A DNA stretch of 64,000 nucleotides from an uncultured Erythrobacter sp. (GTDB lineage Bacteria; Pseudomonadota; Alphaproteobacteria; Sphingomonadales; Sphingomonadaceae), in contig CALBWA010000013.1 of assembly GCA_937969505.1 (NCBI GenBank), forward strand, positions 124,001-188,000, read 5' to 3'. Shown here piece by piece: positions 1-8,842 of the stretch. The translations under genes and the position numbers were made by a program. Within the stretch, counting starts at the first letter, position 1, and every line of letters begins with the position of its first letter. The notes below the pieces were generated by a model. That model was given only the letters and a program-made list of their open reading frames with translations, was not told where the DNA came from and searched no databases.

Positions 1-336
1 GGGAGACAGGCGAATCGGGAAAAGTCCGCTAACTGTGCGGCCCCGTTCCAGCTCGGCAAAGGGAGCAAGCGCGGGCGGCGCATCCACCTCAACTGCAATC
101 TCCTCTCCTTGCAATTGCAAACCACCAGCGCTCAGCGGGTCGGGCTGGAATGCCACCCGCCATTCGCGAACAATCGTTATAAACGCCCCGTCGGCCAGTT
201 CGCGGGCAATGCTGCGTCTCAGCTTCCACTGTCCCGGCGGCGGTATCAGTTGGTGCATCGCCAATGCGGGCGAAGCAAAACCAATCCCGGTCGCCATCGA
301 CATGCCCAGCCAGGCGCGCCTCGTCATCGAAACCAT
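1..336 (-). CDS. hypothetical exported protein, partial (C-terminus beyond left edge)
   Basis: Reverse-strand open frame from ATG at 336 to the window edge: MVSMTRRAWLGMSMATGIGFASPALAMHQLIPPPGQWKLRRSIAREL...; signal-peptide-like N-terminus; directly upstream of cutA region on same strand. Confidence 0.55.
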   Translation of the reverse strand, partial: MVSMTRRAWLGMSMATGIGFASPALAMHQLIPPPGQWKLRRSIARELADGAFITIVREWRVAFQPDPLSAGGLQLQGEEIAVEVDAPPALAPFAELERGRTVSGLFPIRLSP

Positions 337-340
337 GATG

Positions 341-658
341 TTACCCCTTGCCACACAATGAGCCGAGCCAATCGCGCGCCGATGCATTCGCAGCATCGCA
401 GACCCAACCCATGACTGCAGGTGTATCATAGGGATGCAGAGCGCCCAAGCGGTCGACGGCCTCGATTAAAATCTTGTCATCGGTCTTGCAAATCAGGCCA
501 ACTTCGCTGGCGTTGCCGCGCTCGCCCTTCCATACAAACAGCGATTCCACCGCGGGCAGGATATTGGCACAGGCGATCAGCTTCTCATCCAGCAAGGTAT
601 TGGCCACCGTCCGGGCCGAGGCTGTGTCGGGGAAGGGGCACCAGATCATCGCCGCCAT
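341..658 (-). CDS. cutA: divalent cation tolerance protein CutA
   Basis: MIWCPFPDTASARTVANTLLDEKLIACANILPAVESLFVWKGE..., typical CutA1 motifs, ~105 aa. Confidence 0.9.
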   Translation of the reverse strand: MAAMIWCPFPDTASARTVANTLLDEKLIACANILPAVESLFVWKGERGNASEVGLICKTDDKILIEAVDRLGALHPYDTPAVMGWVCDAANASARDWLGSLCGKG

Positions 659-676
659 TGCGTGGCTCCCATTGCC

Positions 677-1744
677 CTATGCTGCATCCGGTGGGCCCGG
701 TCGCGCGTCCTTGCGGCCCGTCACATGCATCCCCCAGGCTGTTGCGACCACCAGCAAGGCGCCGACCAATTGGTGGGCAACCGCAATCCACAATGCGACG
801 CCGGTCACGACAGTCGCAATGCCGAGCAGGATTTGTGTGCCGAACGCGCTGTGAATGGCGATCGATGCAGCACGATTGTGCGGTTTCACCCGCCGGGCGA
901 GCCAGATCAGGGCGCCAACTGCAGCGAACGCCCACCAGCGATGCAGGAAATGCAGCAGGAAGGGGTCATGCGTCAGCGCCCAGCCCCAACCGCGTCTTAG
1001 GTCAAACTCCGGCACCAGCGTCCCTTGCATCAAGGGCCAATCGTAGGATGCATGACCTGCATTCAGCCCTGCCACCCAGGCCCCCAGCAACAATTGTATA
1101 AACAGGATGAGGGCAGTGACGAGTGTCCCCAGGGTTAGCCGCGACGGGACAGGATCACCCCCTGCGGCGACGGCGCGCGCATGGTCGCGCAGATCGAGCG
1201 CAGTCCAGATCAGTCCGCCCAGCGTGAACAGCGCGGTCAGCAAATGCACCGAAAGCCACAAATGGCTGACATCGGTCATCTCGCCAGACAGGCCCGACCG
1301 CACCATCAACCAGCCGAACACCCCCTGCAGGCCGCCCAGCGAAAGCAACGCCACCAGCCGCCATTTGTAACCGGCCGGAATCGCGCCGCGAATCCAGAAC
1401 CAGGCCAGCGGCAGGGCAAAGGCGACGCCGATTGCCCGGCCCATCAGCCGGTGAAACCATTCCCAGAAGAAGATGAATTTAAAGTCGGCCAGGGTCATGC
1501 CGGCGGGCCCCGCTTCAAAAATATACTCCGGCGTTGCGCGATATTCGTCGAATTCAGCCAGCCATTGCGCCTCGGAAAGTGGCGGCAGGATGCCTGAAAC
1601 CGGTTGCCACTGGGTAATCGACAATCCGCTTTCGGTCAGACGGGTAATCCCGCCGACCATGACAATCAGCACCACCATCAGCGCAATGGTATAAAGCCAA
1701 TTGGCCAATGCGTAGGGCCGGTGGAGTTGCGCAGCTTTGTGCAT
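677..1744 (-). CDS. ctaA: heme A synthase (COX15/CtaA family)
   Basis: MHKAAQLHRPYALANWLYTIALMVVLIVMVGGITRLTESGLSITQWQP...; multi-TM with conserved His motifs (WEWFHRLMGR, HLHRWWA-like). Longer ORF to 1885 exists. Confidence 0.9.
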   Translation of the reverse strand: MHKAAQLHRPYALANWLYTIALMVVLIVMVGGITRLTESGLSITQWQPVSGILPPLSEAQWLAEFDEYRATPEYIFEAGPAGMTLADFKFIFFWEWFHRLMGRAIGVAFALPLAWFWIRGAIPAGYKWRLVALLSLGGLQGVFGWLMVRSGLSGEMTDVSHLWLSVHLLTALFTLGGLIWTALDLRDHARAVAAGGDPVPSRLTLGTLVTALILFIQLLLGAWVAGLNAGHASYDWPLMQGTLVPEFDLRRGWGWALTHDPFLLHFLHRWWAFAAVGALIWLARRVKPHNRAASIAIHSAFGTQILLGIATVVTGVALWIAVAHQLVGALLVVATAWGMHVTGRKDARPGPPDAA

Positions 1745-1820
1745 AATGACGTGCCCCTGCGTGTCGCGATGCAAAAGTGCAAGTCGAAAGGCTGCAATTT
1801 GGCTTGCGCCCCTTGCAAGA

Positions 1821-1835
1821 TGATACACTATAACA
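1821..1835 (+). promoter_or_regulatory. candidate Zur-type operator upstream of MerC-like gene
   Basis: TGATACACTATAACA; 12 of 15 positions match TGTTATAATATAACA (Zur consensus recalled from knowledge). Confidence 0.35.
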
Positions 1836-1852
1836 TACATCGCTGCCTGAAG

Positions 1853-2236
1853 ATGAGCCAAGCACCCTCCTTGATTCGCCGGCAACTGGACCGGACGGGC
1901 CTGTTGTTATCGGGCCTGTGCGCGGTGCATTGCATTGCCAGCATCGTGGCAATTTCGCTGCTGGGGCTGGGCGGTCATGCTTTCTTTTCGCCCGACATTC
2001 ATCGCTACGGATTGGTTCTGGCTTTGATTGTGGCTGCTGTTGCGATTGGCTGGGGCGCATTGAAGCATCGCCAGGCAGCGCCCTTTGTCGTGGCAATGAC
2101 AGGCCTGTCCTTCATGGGCGGCGCGCTTGCCGTGCCCCACGGTTTGCAGGAAGTGGTTTTGACCATCATCGGCGTCAGTCTGGTGGCGCTTGGCCATATC
2201 CTCAACTTGCGCGGACACTTGTCTCGCTCGCATTGA
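1853..2236 (+). CDS. MerC domain-containing membrane protein
   Basis: [45 protein letters not shown]...; CAVHC metal-binding motif plus 4 TM. Confidence 0.75.
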   Translation: MSQAPSLIRRQLDRTGLLLSGLCAVHCIASIVAISLLGLGGHAFFSPDIHRYGLVLALIVAAVAIGWGALKHRQAAPFVVAMTGLSFMGGALAVPHGLQEVVLTIIGVSLVALGHILNLRGHLSRSH

Positions 2237-2253
2237 AGGCTATGTCGCGCTGT

Positions 2254-3240
2254 ATGAGCGCTTCCAAATCCATCACTCTCAATGGCGATACCCGCCAGAC
2301 TTCTGCAACCACTGTGGCTGAGCTGGCCACGGAGCTGGGCCTCGACCCGGAAAAAATCGCGGTTGAGCGCAATGGCCTTATCGCGCCACGCTCTCAGCTG
2401 GCACAGACCGATCTGAATGATGGCGATGTGCTGGAAATTGTCCATTTCGTGGGCGGCGGTGCGCCAAAAGCTGATGACGGCTGGACGGTTGCGGGCCGGA
2501 CATTCCAGTCGCGCCTGATTGTTGGTACCGGCAAGTACAAGGATTTTGAACAGAACGCCGCCGCTCTTGAGGCCTCTGGCGCAGAGATCGTGACGGTGGC
2601 TGTGCGCCGGGTGAATGTCAGTGACCCCAAGGCGCCGATGCTGACCGATTACATCGACCCCAAAAAGACAACCTATCTTCCCAACACAGCCGGATGCTTC
2701 ACGGCAGACGAGGCCATCCGTACTCTGCGGCTGGCGCGCGAGGCGGGCGGCTGGGATCTCGTCAAGCTGGAAGTGTTGGGGGAAGCGCGCACGCTCTATC
2801 CTGACATGCGCGAAACGCTGAAGGCGACCGAAGTGCTGGCCAAGGAAGGATTCCACCCGATGGTCTATTGCGTCGATGATCCGATTGCCGCCAAGCAGCT
2901 GGAAGAGGCAGGCGCGGTTGCCATCATGCCGCTCGGCGCCCCGATCGGCTCGGGGCTGGGCATCCAGAATCAGGTCACCATCCGGTTGATTGTTGAAGGT
3001 GCCAACGTCCCTGTGCTGGTCGATGCCGGGGTCGGCACCGCATCTGACGCGGCGGTCGGCATGGAATTGGGTTGTGATGGTATCCTGATGAACACCGCGA
3101 TCGCCGAGGCAAAGGACCCCATCCGCATGGCCCACGCGATGAAGCTGGCGGTCGAAGCCGGACGCGAGGCTTATCTGTCAGGCCGGATGGGCCGGCGGAT
3201 GTATGCTGATCCCAGCTCGCCACTGGCCGGATTGATTTAA
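2254..3240 (+). CDS. thiG: fused sulfur carrier protein ThiS / thiazole synthase ThiG
   Basis: N-terminal ThiS-like ([33 protein letters not shown]...[12 protein letters not shown]) joined to ThiG ([58 protein letters not shown]). Confidence 0.92.
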   Translation: MSASKSITLNGDTRQTSATTVAELATELGLDPEKIAVERNGLIAPRSQLAQTDLNDGDVLEIVHFVGGGAPKADDGWTVAGRTFQSRLIVGTGKYKDFEQNAAALEASGAEIVTVAVRRVNVSDPKAPMLTDYIDPKKTTYLPNTAGCFTADEAIRTLRLAREAGGWDLVKLEVLGEARTLYPDMRETLKATEVLAKEGFHPMVYCVDDPIAAKQLEEAGAVAIMPLGAPIGSGLGIQNQVTIRLIVEGANVPVLVDAGVGTASDAAVGMELGCDGILMNTAIAEAKDPIRMAHAMKLAVEAGREAYLSGRMGRRMYADPSSPLAGLI

Positions 3241-3309
3241 CTCACGGGATTTTGGTGCTCACGGACGGGGATTGAAACGCGGCTTTGCATGCCGGTGAAA
3301 GGATACGCA

Positions 3310-3606
3310 ATGACTGACACCCCGAAGATCACGCTGGAAGAAAGCAATGGCAGGGGCCGCTATGTTCTGCTGCCCGAGGGCGGTCAGGAAGAGGCCAAGC
3401 TTACCTATACGCGCGAATCCGATGATCTGATAATCGTCGACCACACCGGCGTTCCTCCGGTTTACCGGGGCAAGGGATACGCCAAAATGCTGGCCGATCG
3501 GGTTGTTGCCGACGCGCGCGAAAAAGGGTTTCGGATCGTACCGGCTTGCCGTTTCATCAAGGTTATGGCTGAACGCAATGACTGGGCTGATGTTATCGCC
3601 GAATGA
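3310..3606 (+). CDS. GNAT family N-acetyltransferase (YjdJ-like)
   Basis: VDHTGVPPVYRGKGYAKMLADRVVADAREKGFRIVPACRFIK. Confidence 0.8.
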   Translation: MTDTPKITLEESNGRGRYVLLPEGGQEEAKLTYTRESDDLIIVDHTGVPPVYRGKGYAKMLADRVVADAREKGFRIVPACRFIKVMAERNDWADVIAE

Positions 3607-3704
3607 CCGCGGCGCCTGCCCGGAACAGGCTCCGGCAGAAACATGGCTAACCCAAAATTAACCATGTTGCGCGAAACAAGTCTCTCACAAGGGGGCTTGG
3701 AAAT

Positions 3705-4235
3705 ATGGCGACCACCGGAACTGCATCGCTGACGATCAACGAAATGCGCGAATTCGCAAATTTTGAAGCGGGCGAACAACGGTATATCAAGCGCAGTCTG
3801 GATATCGGTCTGGGTCGCCACGATGCGTTCAAGCTGTGGGCGCGCAATGCGGGCGAAAACTCTGCCATTCGTCGCCAGTATGTCGCCTATCAGGAACTCA
3901 AGACCCTGCGCGAGACGATCCCGAGCGAAAGCACACCGGGCCAGATCGAACAGTTTATCGGCAAGCTGACGCGGGTGGCTGCGTTTGATCTTGGTCAGGA
4001 CCGGATCACCAGCTTTTCCGCGTTTCGTTTCCTGTATGAGCGCCTGCTCGGCGCCGATGTGCGGCCGTGGCTGCCCAGCGCATTTTGTGCAGCAGCTGCC
4101 TTGCCGCAAATCCAGCCCCAGCGCCGCAAAATGTTGCTGCAATCGCTCAGCGAAGCGGCGGCGACTGCGCCCGGTTGGTCTGATCGCGAGCCGCATTTCT
4201 ATCCTGAATATGTCGAGGAAGCCGAAGCGGCCTGA
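3705..4235 (+). CDS. hypothetical protein
   Basis: 176-aa ORF with coding character; C-terminus repeated downstream at 4787-4876. Confidence 0.6.
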   Translation: MATTGTASLTINEMREFANFEAGEQRYIKRSLDIGLGRHDAFKLWARNAGENSAIRRQYVAYQELKTLRETIPSESTPGQIEQFIGKLTRVAAFDLGQDRITSFSAFRFLYERLLGADVRPWLPSAFCAAAALPQIQPQRRKMLLQSLSEAAATAPGWSDREPHFYPEYVEEAEAA

Positions 4236-4240
4236 ACCGT

Positions 4241-4735
4241 ATGGACATGGCGATCATCAACTCGGCGCAGACACAGGTGGATCGCTGCGAGCCCTACCAA
4301 TGGTTGGGAAGGGTCCTCACCAATTTTGCAAAGGCAGAGCAAGCTATCGGGAATTTGTGTGTTGAATTGAACCTTCCAGTTGAAAGGGGCCCGCTTTCAA
4401 ACCTGCAAGACCTTCGAATTAAACTGACCAAAATCGATGACAAACGCTGCAAAACATTGATCAGCAGGATTGATCGTTGGGCTTCTCTTCGCCCTTTTCG
4501 CCACTTGCTCGCTCACGCCACTATCCACCAATTGAGCGATACCAGCGGCGCGCCCATCATTGTAACCAGACACTTGCCGCGGGACAGAGATGATGTAACT
4601 CCTGACCGGATGTGGACCGCTGCAGAGAGGGAGGACTTGCTTGCTAAAACCCGAAAAGACAGCAGTTCAATCTCTGATCAGATTCGCAACTTGATGGCAG
4701 ATAAGGCTGTAATTTTGAAATTGCGCTCGCATTGA
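4241..4735 (+). CDS. hypothetical protein with HEPN-like RX4H motif
   Basis: 164 aa; LISRIDRWASLRPFRHLLAHATIH contains R-H-L-L-A-H in a helical context. Confidence 0.5.
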   Translation: MDMAIINSAQTQVDRCEPYQWLGRVLTNFAKAEQAIGNLCVELNLPVERGPLSNLQDLRIKLTKIDDKRCKTLISRIDRWASLRPFRHLLAHATIHQLSDTSGAPIIVTRHLPRDRDDVTPDRMWTAAEREDLLAKTRKDSSSISDQIRNLMADKAVILKLRSH

Positions 4736-4786
4736 TACCGAGCCATCTCTGATGAATTTACCAGCCTAGCAATTGGGCCGGGAATG

Positions 4787-4876
4787 CTGGGGTTGGCTGC
4801 CGCAACTGCGCCAGGCTGGTCAGACCGCCAGCCCTGCTTCTATCCTGAATATGTCGAGGAAGCAGAAGCGGCCTGA
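4787..4876 (+). pseudogene. remnant/duplicate of the 3' end of the 3705-4235 gene
   Basis: LGLAAATAPGWSDRQPCFYPEYVEEAEAA* versus ...AAATAPGWSDREPHFYPEYVEEAEAA* at the end of the 3705-4235 ORF; no start codon or upstream portion. Confidence 0.8.
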
Positions 4877-5102
4877 CCGCAAGTTTCCTACAGACCGCTT
4901 TTGCCATAATCACGCAAGGTGGCTCTTTGACTGTGTGAGAACCCTGTTTGACCCTGTCGCGGCAGAACCTGCGCCATCGCGCGCATGACTTTGATCTGCG
5001 AAGTGTCAACTTTGCGGATGGGAAACAAGTCGTTGAATTTGCGCCGATAAAGATTGTTTTTCGGACCTGACACAGTGTCAACTTCGTCATCCGGGCGAGC
5101 TT

Positions 5103-5138
5103 CCAGTTTGATCCCCGGTTTGGTCCCCAGTTTGACCT
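5103..5138. repeat. three imperfect 12-bp tandem units
   Basis: ccagtttgatcc / ccggtttggtcc / ccagtttgacct, overlapping the stop codon of the acyl-CoA synthetase gene. Confidence 0.7.
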
Positions 5139-6948
5139 AAGCCCGATACATACTGTCGATGCGGGTCTGATACCTGTCCCGGATCTTGTGCCGCCGGATC
5201 TTCATGCTCGGCGTCATTTCTTCGTTCTCGATAGTGAAGGCCTCGTCCGCAAATTCGAACTTGCGCACTTTCTCGATCACGGAGAGATCGCCATTCACCC
5301 GGTCGACCGCTGCGCGAACCGCCTGCTTGAACGCGGGCAGATCCTGGAGCTTGGCCAGATCGAACTTTTCGTCATTGGCCCGGGCCCATTCCAGCGCCCA
5401 CTCGGCATCGGGCACGATCAGCCCCGCGATATAGGGGCGCTTGTCCCCGCTCACCATGGCCTGGGCAATTTCGGGCTGTAGCGTCAGCATGCCTTCAATT
5501 TTTTGCGGGGCGACATTGTCGCCCTTGTCATTGACGATCATGTCCTTCTTGCGATCGGTGATCACGATCCGCCCACGATCATCGAGATGGCCAATATCGC
5601 CTGTGTGGAGCCATCCGTCCTGGATCGTCCGGTCGGTTTCCGCCCGGTTCTGCCAATACCCATGCATGACCAGTTCGCCGCGGACCAGCAGTTCGCCATC
5701 CTCGGCAATATTGACTTCGACCCCGCGCATCGGCGGGCCCACAGTGTCCATCTTCAGCCCGGCTGCCGGGCGATTGCAGCTGATCACTGGCCCCGCCTCG
5801 GTCTGGCCGTATCCTTGCAGCATGGTCAGGCCCATTGCCTGAAAGAAATAGCCGACATCGGGGTTGAGCGGCGCCCCGCCGCTGACCATGGCCTTCATCC
5901 GGCCGCCGAACCGCTGTCTGATCTTGGGTCGCAATGTGCGTTCCAGCACGGCATCCATCGGCGTATCGCGTTTGCGTTTTTTGCCGCGGGCGGCCTCGTG
6001 CTCGGCGATATTGAGTGCGCGATCGAGCAGGTAATTGGCAAATTTGCCCTGTTTCTCGACCTGTTTGAGGATTCGTGTGCGCAAAACTTCGAACAGGCGC
6101 GGGACCACCACCATAATGGTTGGACGGACCTCTTCGATATTGCTCGCGAGCTTCTCCAGCCCCTCGGAGTAAAAGATTTCTGCGCCTACGCTGATCGGCA
6201 GATATTGCCCGCCAGTATGCTCATAGGCGTGGCTCAAGGGCAGGAAGGACAAAAACCGTTCGTCCTGAATGCCGAAATCATTGATCAGGATTTCCGCTGC
6301 ACCGGCTGCATTGCACAGGATCGCGCCGTGATGCTGCAGCACACCCCGCGGGGCCCCGCCCGTACCGCTGGTGTAAATGATGCAGGCGGTCGTTTCGCGG
6401 GTTATTCCGGCCAGTCTCGCCTCAACCGCCTGGCGCGCCTGCACCGCATCGCCGGACGTCACGACATTCCAGTCGTGATAGGTAAAGCCGCTCGACTGTT
6501 TGCGGTGCAGATCCTCGATCCCGATGACATGTTCGGCAATGCCGGTTGATTGCAAGGCACCATGCAGCGGCTGGAGCAGCTTTTCCGTCGAGACGATCAC
6601 TGCGCGAGCGCCTGAATTGTCGAGAATATGCGCGTGATCGCGTTCGGTATTGGTAATGTATGTCGGTACGGTCACGCAGCCCGCCGCCATGATGGCCAAG
6701 TCAGCTATGCACCATTCGGGCCTGTTTTCGGACACCAGCGCAACCCGGTCGCCATCATCCAGACCCAATGCGCGCAAGCCTTCTGCCAACAGGCAGACCT
6801 GCTGTGCAACTTCCGACCAGCTTTGCGTCGTCCATTCCCCGTTCTCGCGGCGGCCAAGGAAGGGCGCATCGCCCTTTTCATCGGCGCGTTTCAGGAAAAG
6901 CTCGACCAGATTGCTGGCGTTATCAATATCCGATAGCAAGGCGCTGCT
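5137..6948 (-). CDS. AMP-dependent long-chain fatty-acid--CoA ligase
   Basis: AMP-binding motif IIYTSGTGGAPRGV; YGQTEAGPVI; TGDIGHLDDRGRIVITDRKKDMIV; GTG start proposed at 6948 (open frame extends to 7038). Confidence 0.9.
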   Translation of the reverse strand, partial: SSALLSDIDNASNLVELFLKRADEKGDAPFLGRRENGEWTTQSWSEVAQQVCLLAEGLRALGLDDGDRVALVSENRPEWCIADLAIMAAGCVTVPTYITNTERDHAHILDNSGARAVIVSTEKLLQPLHGALQSTGIAEHVIGIEDLHRKQSSGFTYHDWNVVTSGDAVQARQAVEARLAGITRETTACIIYTSGTGGAPRGVLQHHGAILCNAAGAAEILINDFGIQDERFLSFLPLSHAYEHTGGQYLPISVGAEIFYSEGLEKLASNIEEVRPTIMVVVPRLFEVLRTRILKQVEKQGKFANYLLDRALNIAEHEAARGKKRKRDTPMDAVLERTLRPKIRQRFGGRMKAMVSGGAPLNPDVGYFFQAMGLTMLQGYGQTEAGPVISCNRPAAGLKMDTVGPPMRGVEVNIAEDGELLVRGELVMHGYWQNRAETDRTIQDGWLHTGDIGHLDDRGRIVITDRKKDMIVNDKGDNVAPQKIEGMLTLQPEIAQAMVSGDKRPYIAGLIVPDAEWALEWARANDEKFDLAKLQDLPAFKQAVRAAVDRVNGDLSVIEKVRKFEFADEAFTIENEEMTPSMKIRRHKIRDRYQTRIDSMYRA

Positions 6949-7065
6949 CACTCGATCATTCTCCCTCGGCCGAGATGCTCTGGCGGCACCCGTTACAATG
7001 TGTCGACGGGTTCTAGGGTTCCCCGGCTGGGGCGGCAAGCTTTAGCGTGCAGCGGGCCCGGCACT

Positions 7066-8832
7066 CTATTGCGTTGCCAGCAAAGGTTCGATGCGCGGAT
7101 CGGTGGCGACTTCCCAGCCATTTTTGGTGCGTAACAAGGCGTTGGCCTTCAGCGGCGGGCTGACCCCTCGCAGAGAGGAGTGACCAAGAGCCTGCAGTTC
7201 GGCTTCCATCTTCTCAAGCGCGGAACCTTTTTCAATCACCGTGGTGGTGCCGAAACTCATGATCAGGGGCAGGGCAAGCGCTTCGGAGGCGGTCAGACCG
7301 AAGTCGAGCACGCCGATGATCGACCGCGCGGTCTGAACCGGGATGGTTGGCCCACCCGCCGCTCCGATGACCAGAACCGGTTCACCATCCGGTCCGAACA
7401 CAATGGTCGGCGCCATGGAAGAGCGTGGCCGTTTGCCCGGCTCCACCCGATTGGCGACCGGCTTGCCGTCAACTGCGGGTGTGGCGCTGAAATCGGTCAA
7501 TTCATTGTTGAGGTAGAACCCGCGATAAAACAGACCCGAGCCAAACGCCCCCTCGATCGTCGAAGTGTAGCTGATCGCGTTGCCATCGCCGTCCACTACG
7601 GAGAAGTGCGAAGTGCCGCTTTCGACCGGCTCGTCCCCATCGGCCAGTGTCAGCGGTGCGCCGCGCGGTGTCCCTGCCTCGACGGTTTCCAGTGTGGCTG
7701 TTTCGCTGATCAAGGCGCTGCGCTGAGCGAGATAGGCCGGATCGATCAGCCCTTCGACGGGTACGGTCACAAAATCGCTATCGGCGACATACAGCTCGCG
7801 ATCGGCATAGGCGATCCGCTGCGATTCGAGGAACAGATGCCAGAACACAGCGCTGTCCGGGCCGAGCGTGGCAAGGTCAAATCGCTCCAGTTGGCCGAGC
7901 ATCTGCAATACGGCGATACCACCGGACGAGGGGGGACCCATGCCGCACACCATATAGGCCCGGTAGCGTCCACACACCGGATCGCGCAGCTTGGCCTCAT
8001 AGGTGGAGATATCCAGCGTCGTCAGCTTGCCGTCCTGCGGGGTTTCGGTGGCGACATAGGTGGCAAGGGGTTGGGCCTCTGCATCGTAGAAATATTCCGG
8101 CCCGGTCCGGGCAACATCGGACAGAAACTCCGCCAAATCCGGAACCATTATGGTTTCTCCGACTGGCAACGGTTCACCATTTTGGCCAAAATATATCGCG
8201 CGAGCCTCTGCCGTCTTCCCGGCGCGTTCCTTGCGGCTGGAGAGCGAGCCATGCAAGCGCTTGTTCATGACAAAACCGTCCCGAGCGAGCGCAATCGCCG
8301 GCTCAAACAATGCTGCCCAAGGCAGTTTTCCGAATTGGGCATGGGCCTTGGCCGCCAGGGCGAGATTGCCTGGCACGCCAACGCTCAGCCCGCTGGTTAC
8401 CCGCTGATCGCGCGGCAGCCGCTCACCATTTTCATCGAGAAAGCGCGTTGGAGTTGCAGCCGTCGGCGCAGTCTCGCGACCATCAAAGCTGTCCACCTGG
8501 CCGAAGGAATCGGCGCGCAACATGAAGCCGCCCCCGCCGATGCCTGAACTTTGCGGTTCGACCACGGTCAGTGCCAGCATCACGGCGATGGCTGCATCGG
8601 TGGCAGAGCCACCCTGCGCCAGGATCGCCTCACCCGCTGCGCTTGCCCGAGGATCAGCAGAACTAACCGCACCTGTTGGCACAATGCGCTGTGCTGACGT
8701 TGAATGGACGACGCTAGCCGTATCGCCGCCGTATCCCAGGCTGGTGCAGCCAGCATTGCATGCCATCGCGGCGGCCAGCGCCATGGCTTTGATGGAAAAT
8801 GTGATCGAGCGTGAGCGTTTATGGAGCAGCAT
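7066..8832 (-). CDS. ggt: gamma-glutamyltransferase (lipoprotein-type signal)
   Basis: SGIGGGGFML, ESGTSHFSVVDGDGNAISYTSTIEGAFGSG, PGKRPRSSMAPTIV: Ggt catalytic Thr region. Confidence 0.92.
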   Translation of the reverse strand: MLLHKRSRSITFSIKAMALAAAMACNAGCTSLGYGGDTASVVHSTSAQRIVPTGAVSSADPRASAAGEAILAQGGSATDAAIAVMLALTVVEPQSSGIGGGGFMLRADSFGQVDSFDGRETAPTAATPTRFLDENGERLPRDQRVTSGLSVGVPGNLALAAKAHAQFGKLPWAALFEPAIALARDGFVMNKRLHGSLSSRKERAGKTAEARAIYFGQNGEPLPVGETIMVPDLAEFLSDVARTGPEYFYDAEAQPLATYVATETPQDGKLTTLDISTYEAKLRDPVCGRYRAYMVCGMGPPSSGGIAVLQMLGQLERFDLATLGPDSAVFWHLFLESQRIAYADRELYVADSDFVTVPVEGLIDPAYLAQRSALISETATLETVEAGTPRGAPLTLADGDEPVESGTSHFSVVDGDGNAISYTSTIEGAFGSGLFYRGFYLNNELTDFSATPAVDGKPVANRVEPGKRPRSSMAPTIVFGPDGEPVLVIGAAGGPTIPVQTARSIIGVLDFGLTASEALALPLIMSFGTTTVIEKGSALEKMEAELQALGHSSLRGVSPPLKANALLRTKNGWEVATDPRIEPLLATQ

Positions 8833-8842
8833 GGCGACAGCG

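Noticed and set aside
5503-6549. 348-aa plus-strand ORF
   Set aside because: Antisense shadow of the acyl-CoA synthetase; no recognisable family and the opposite strand has clear catalytic motifs.
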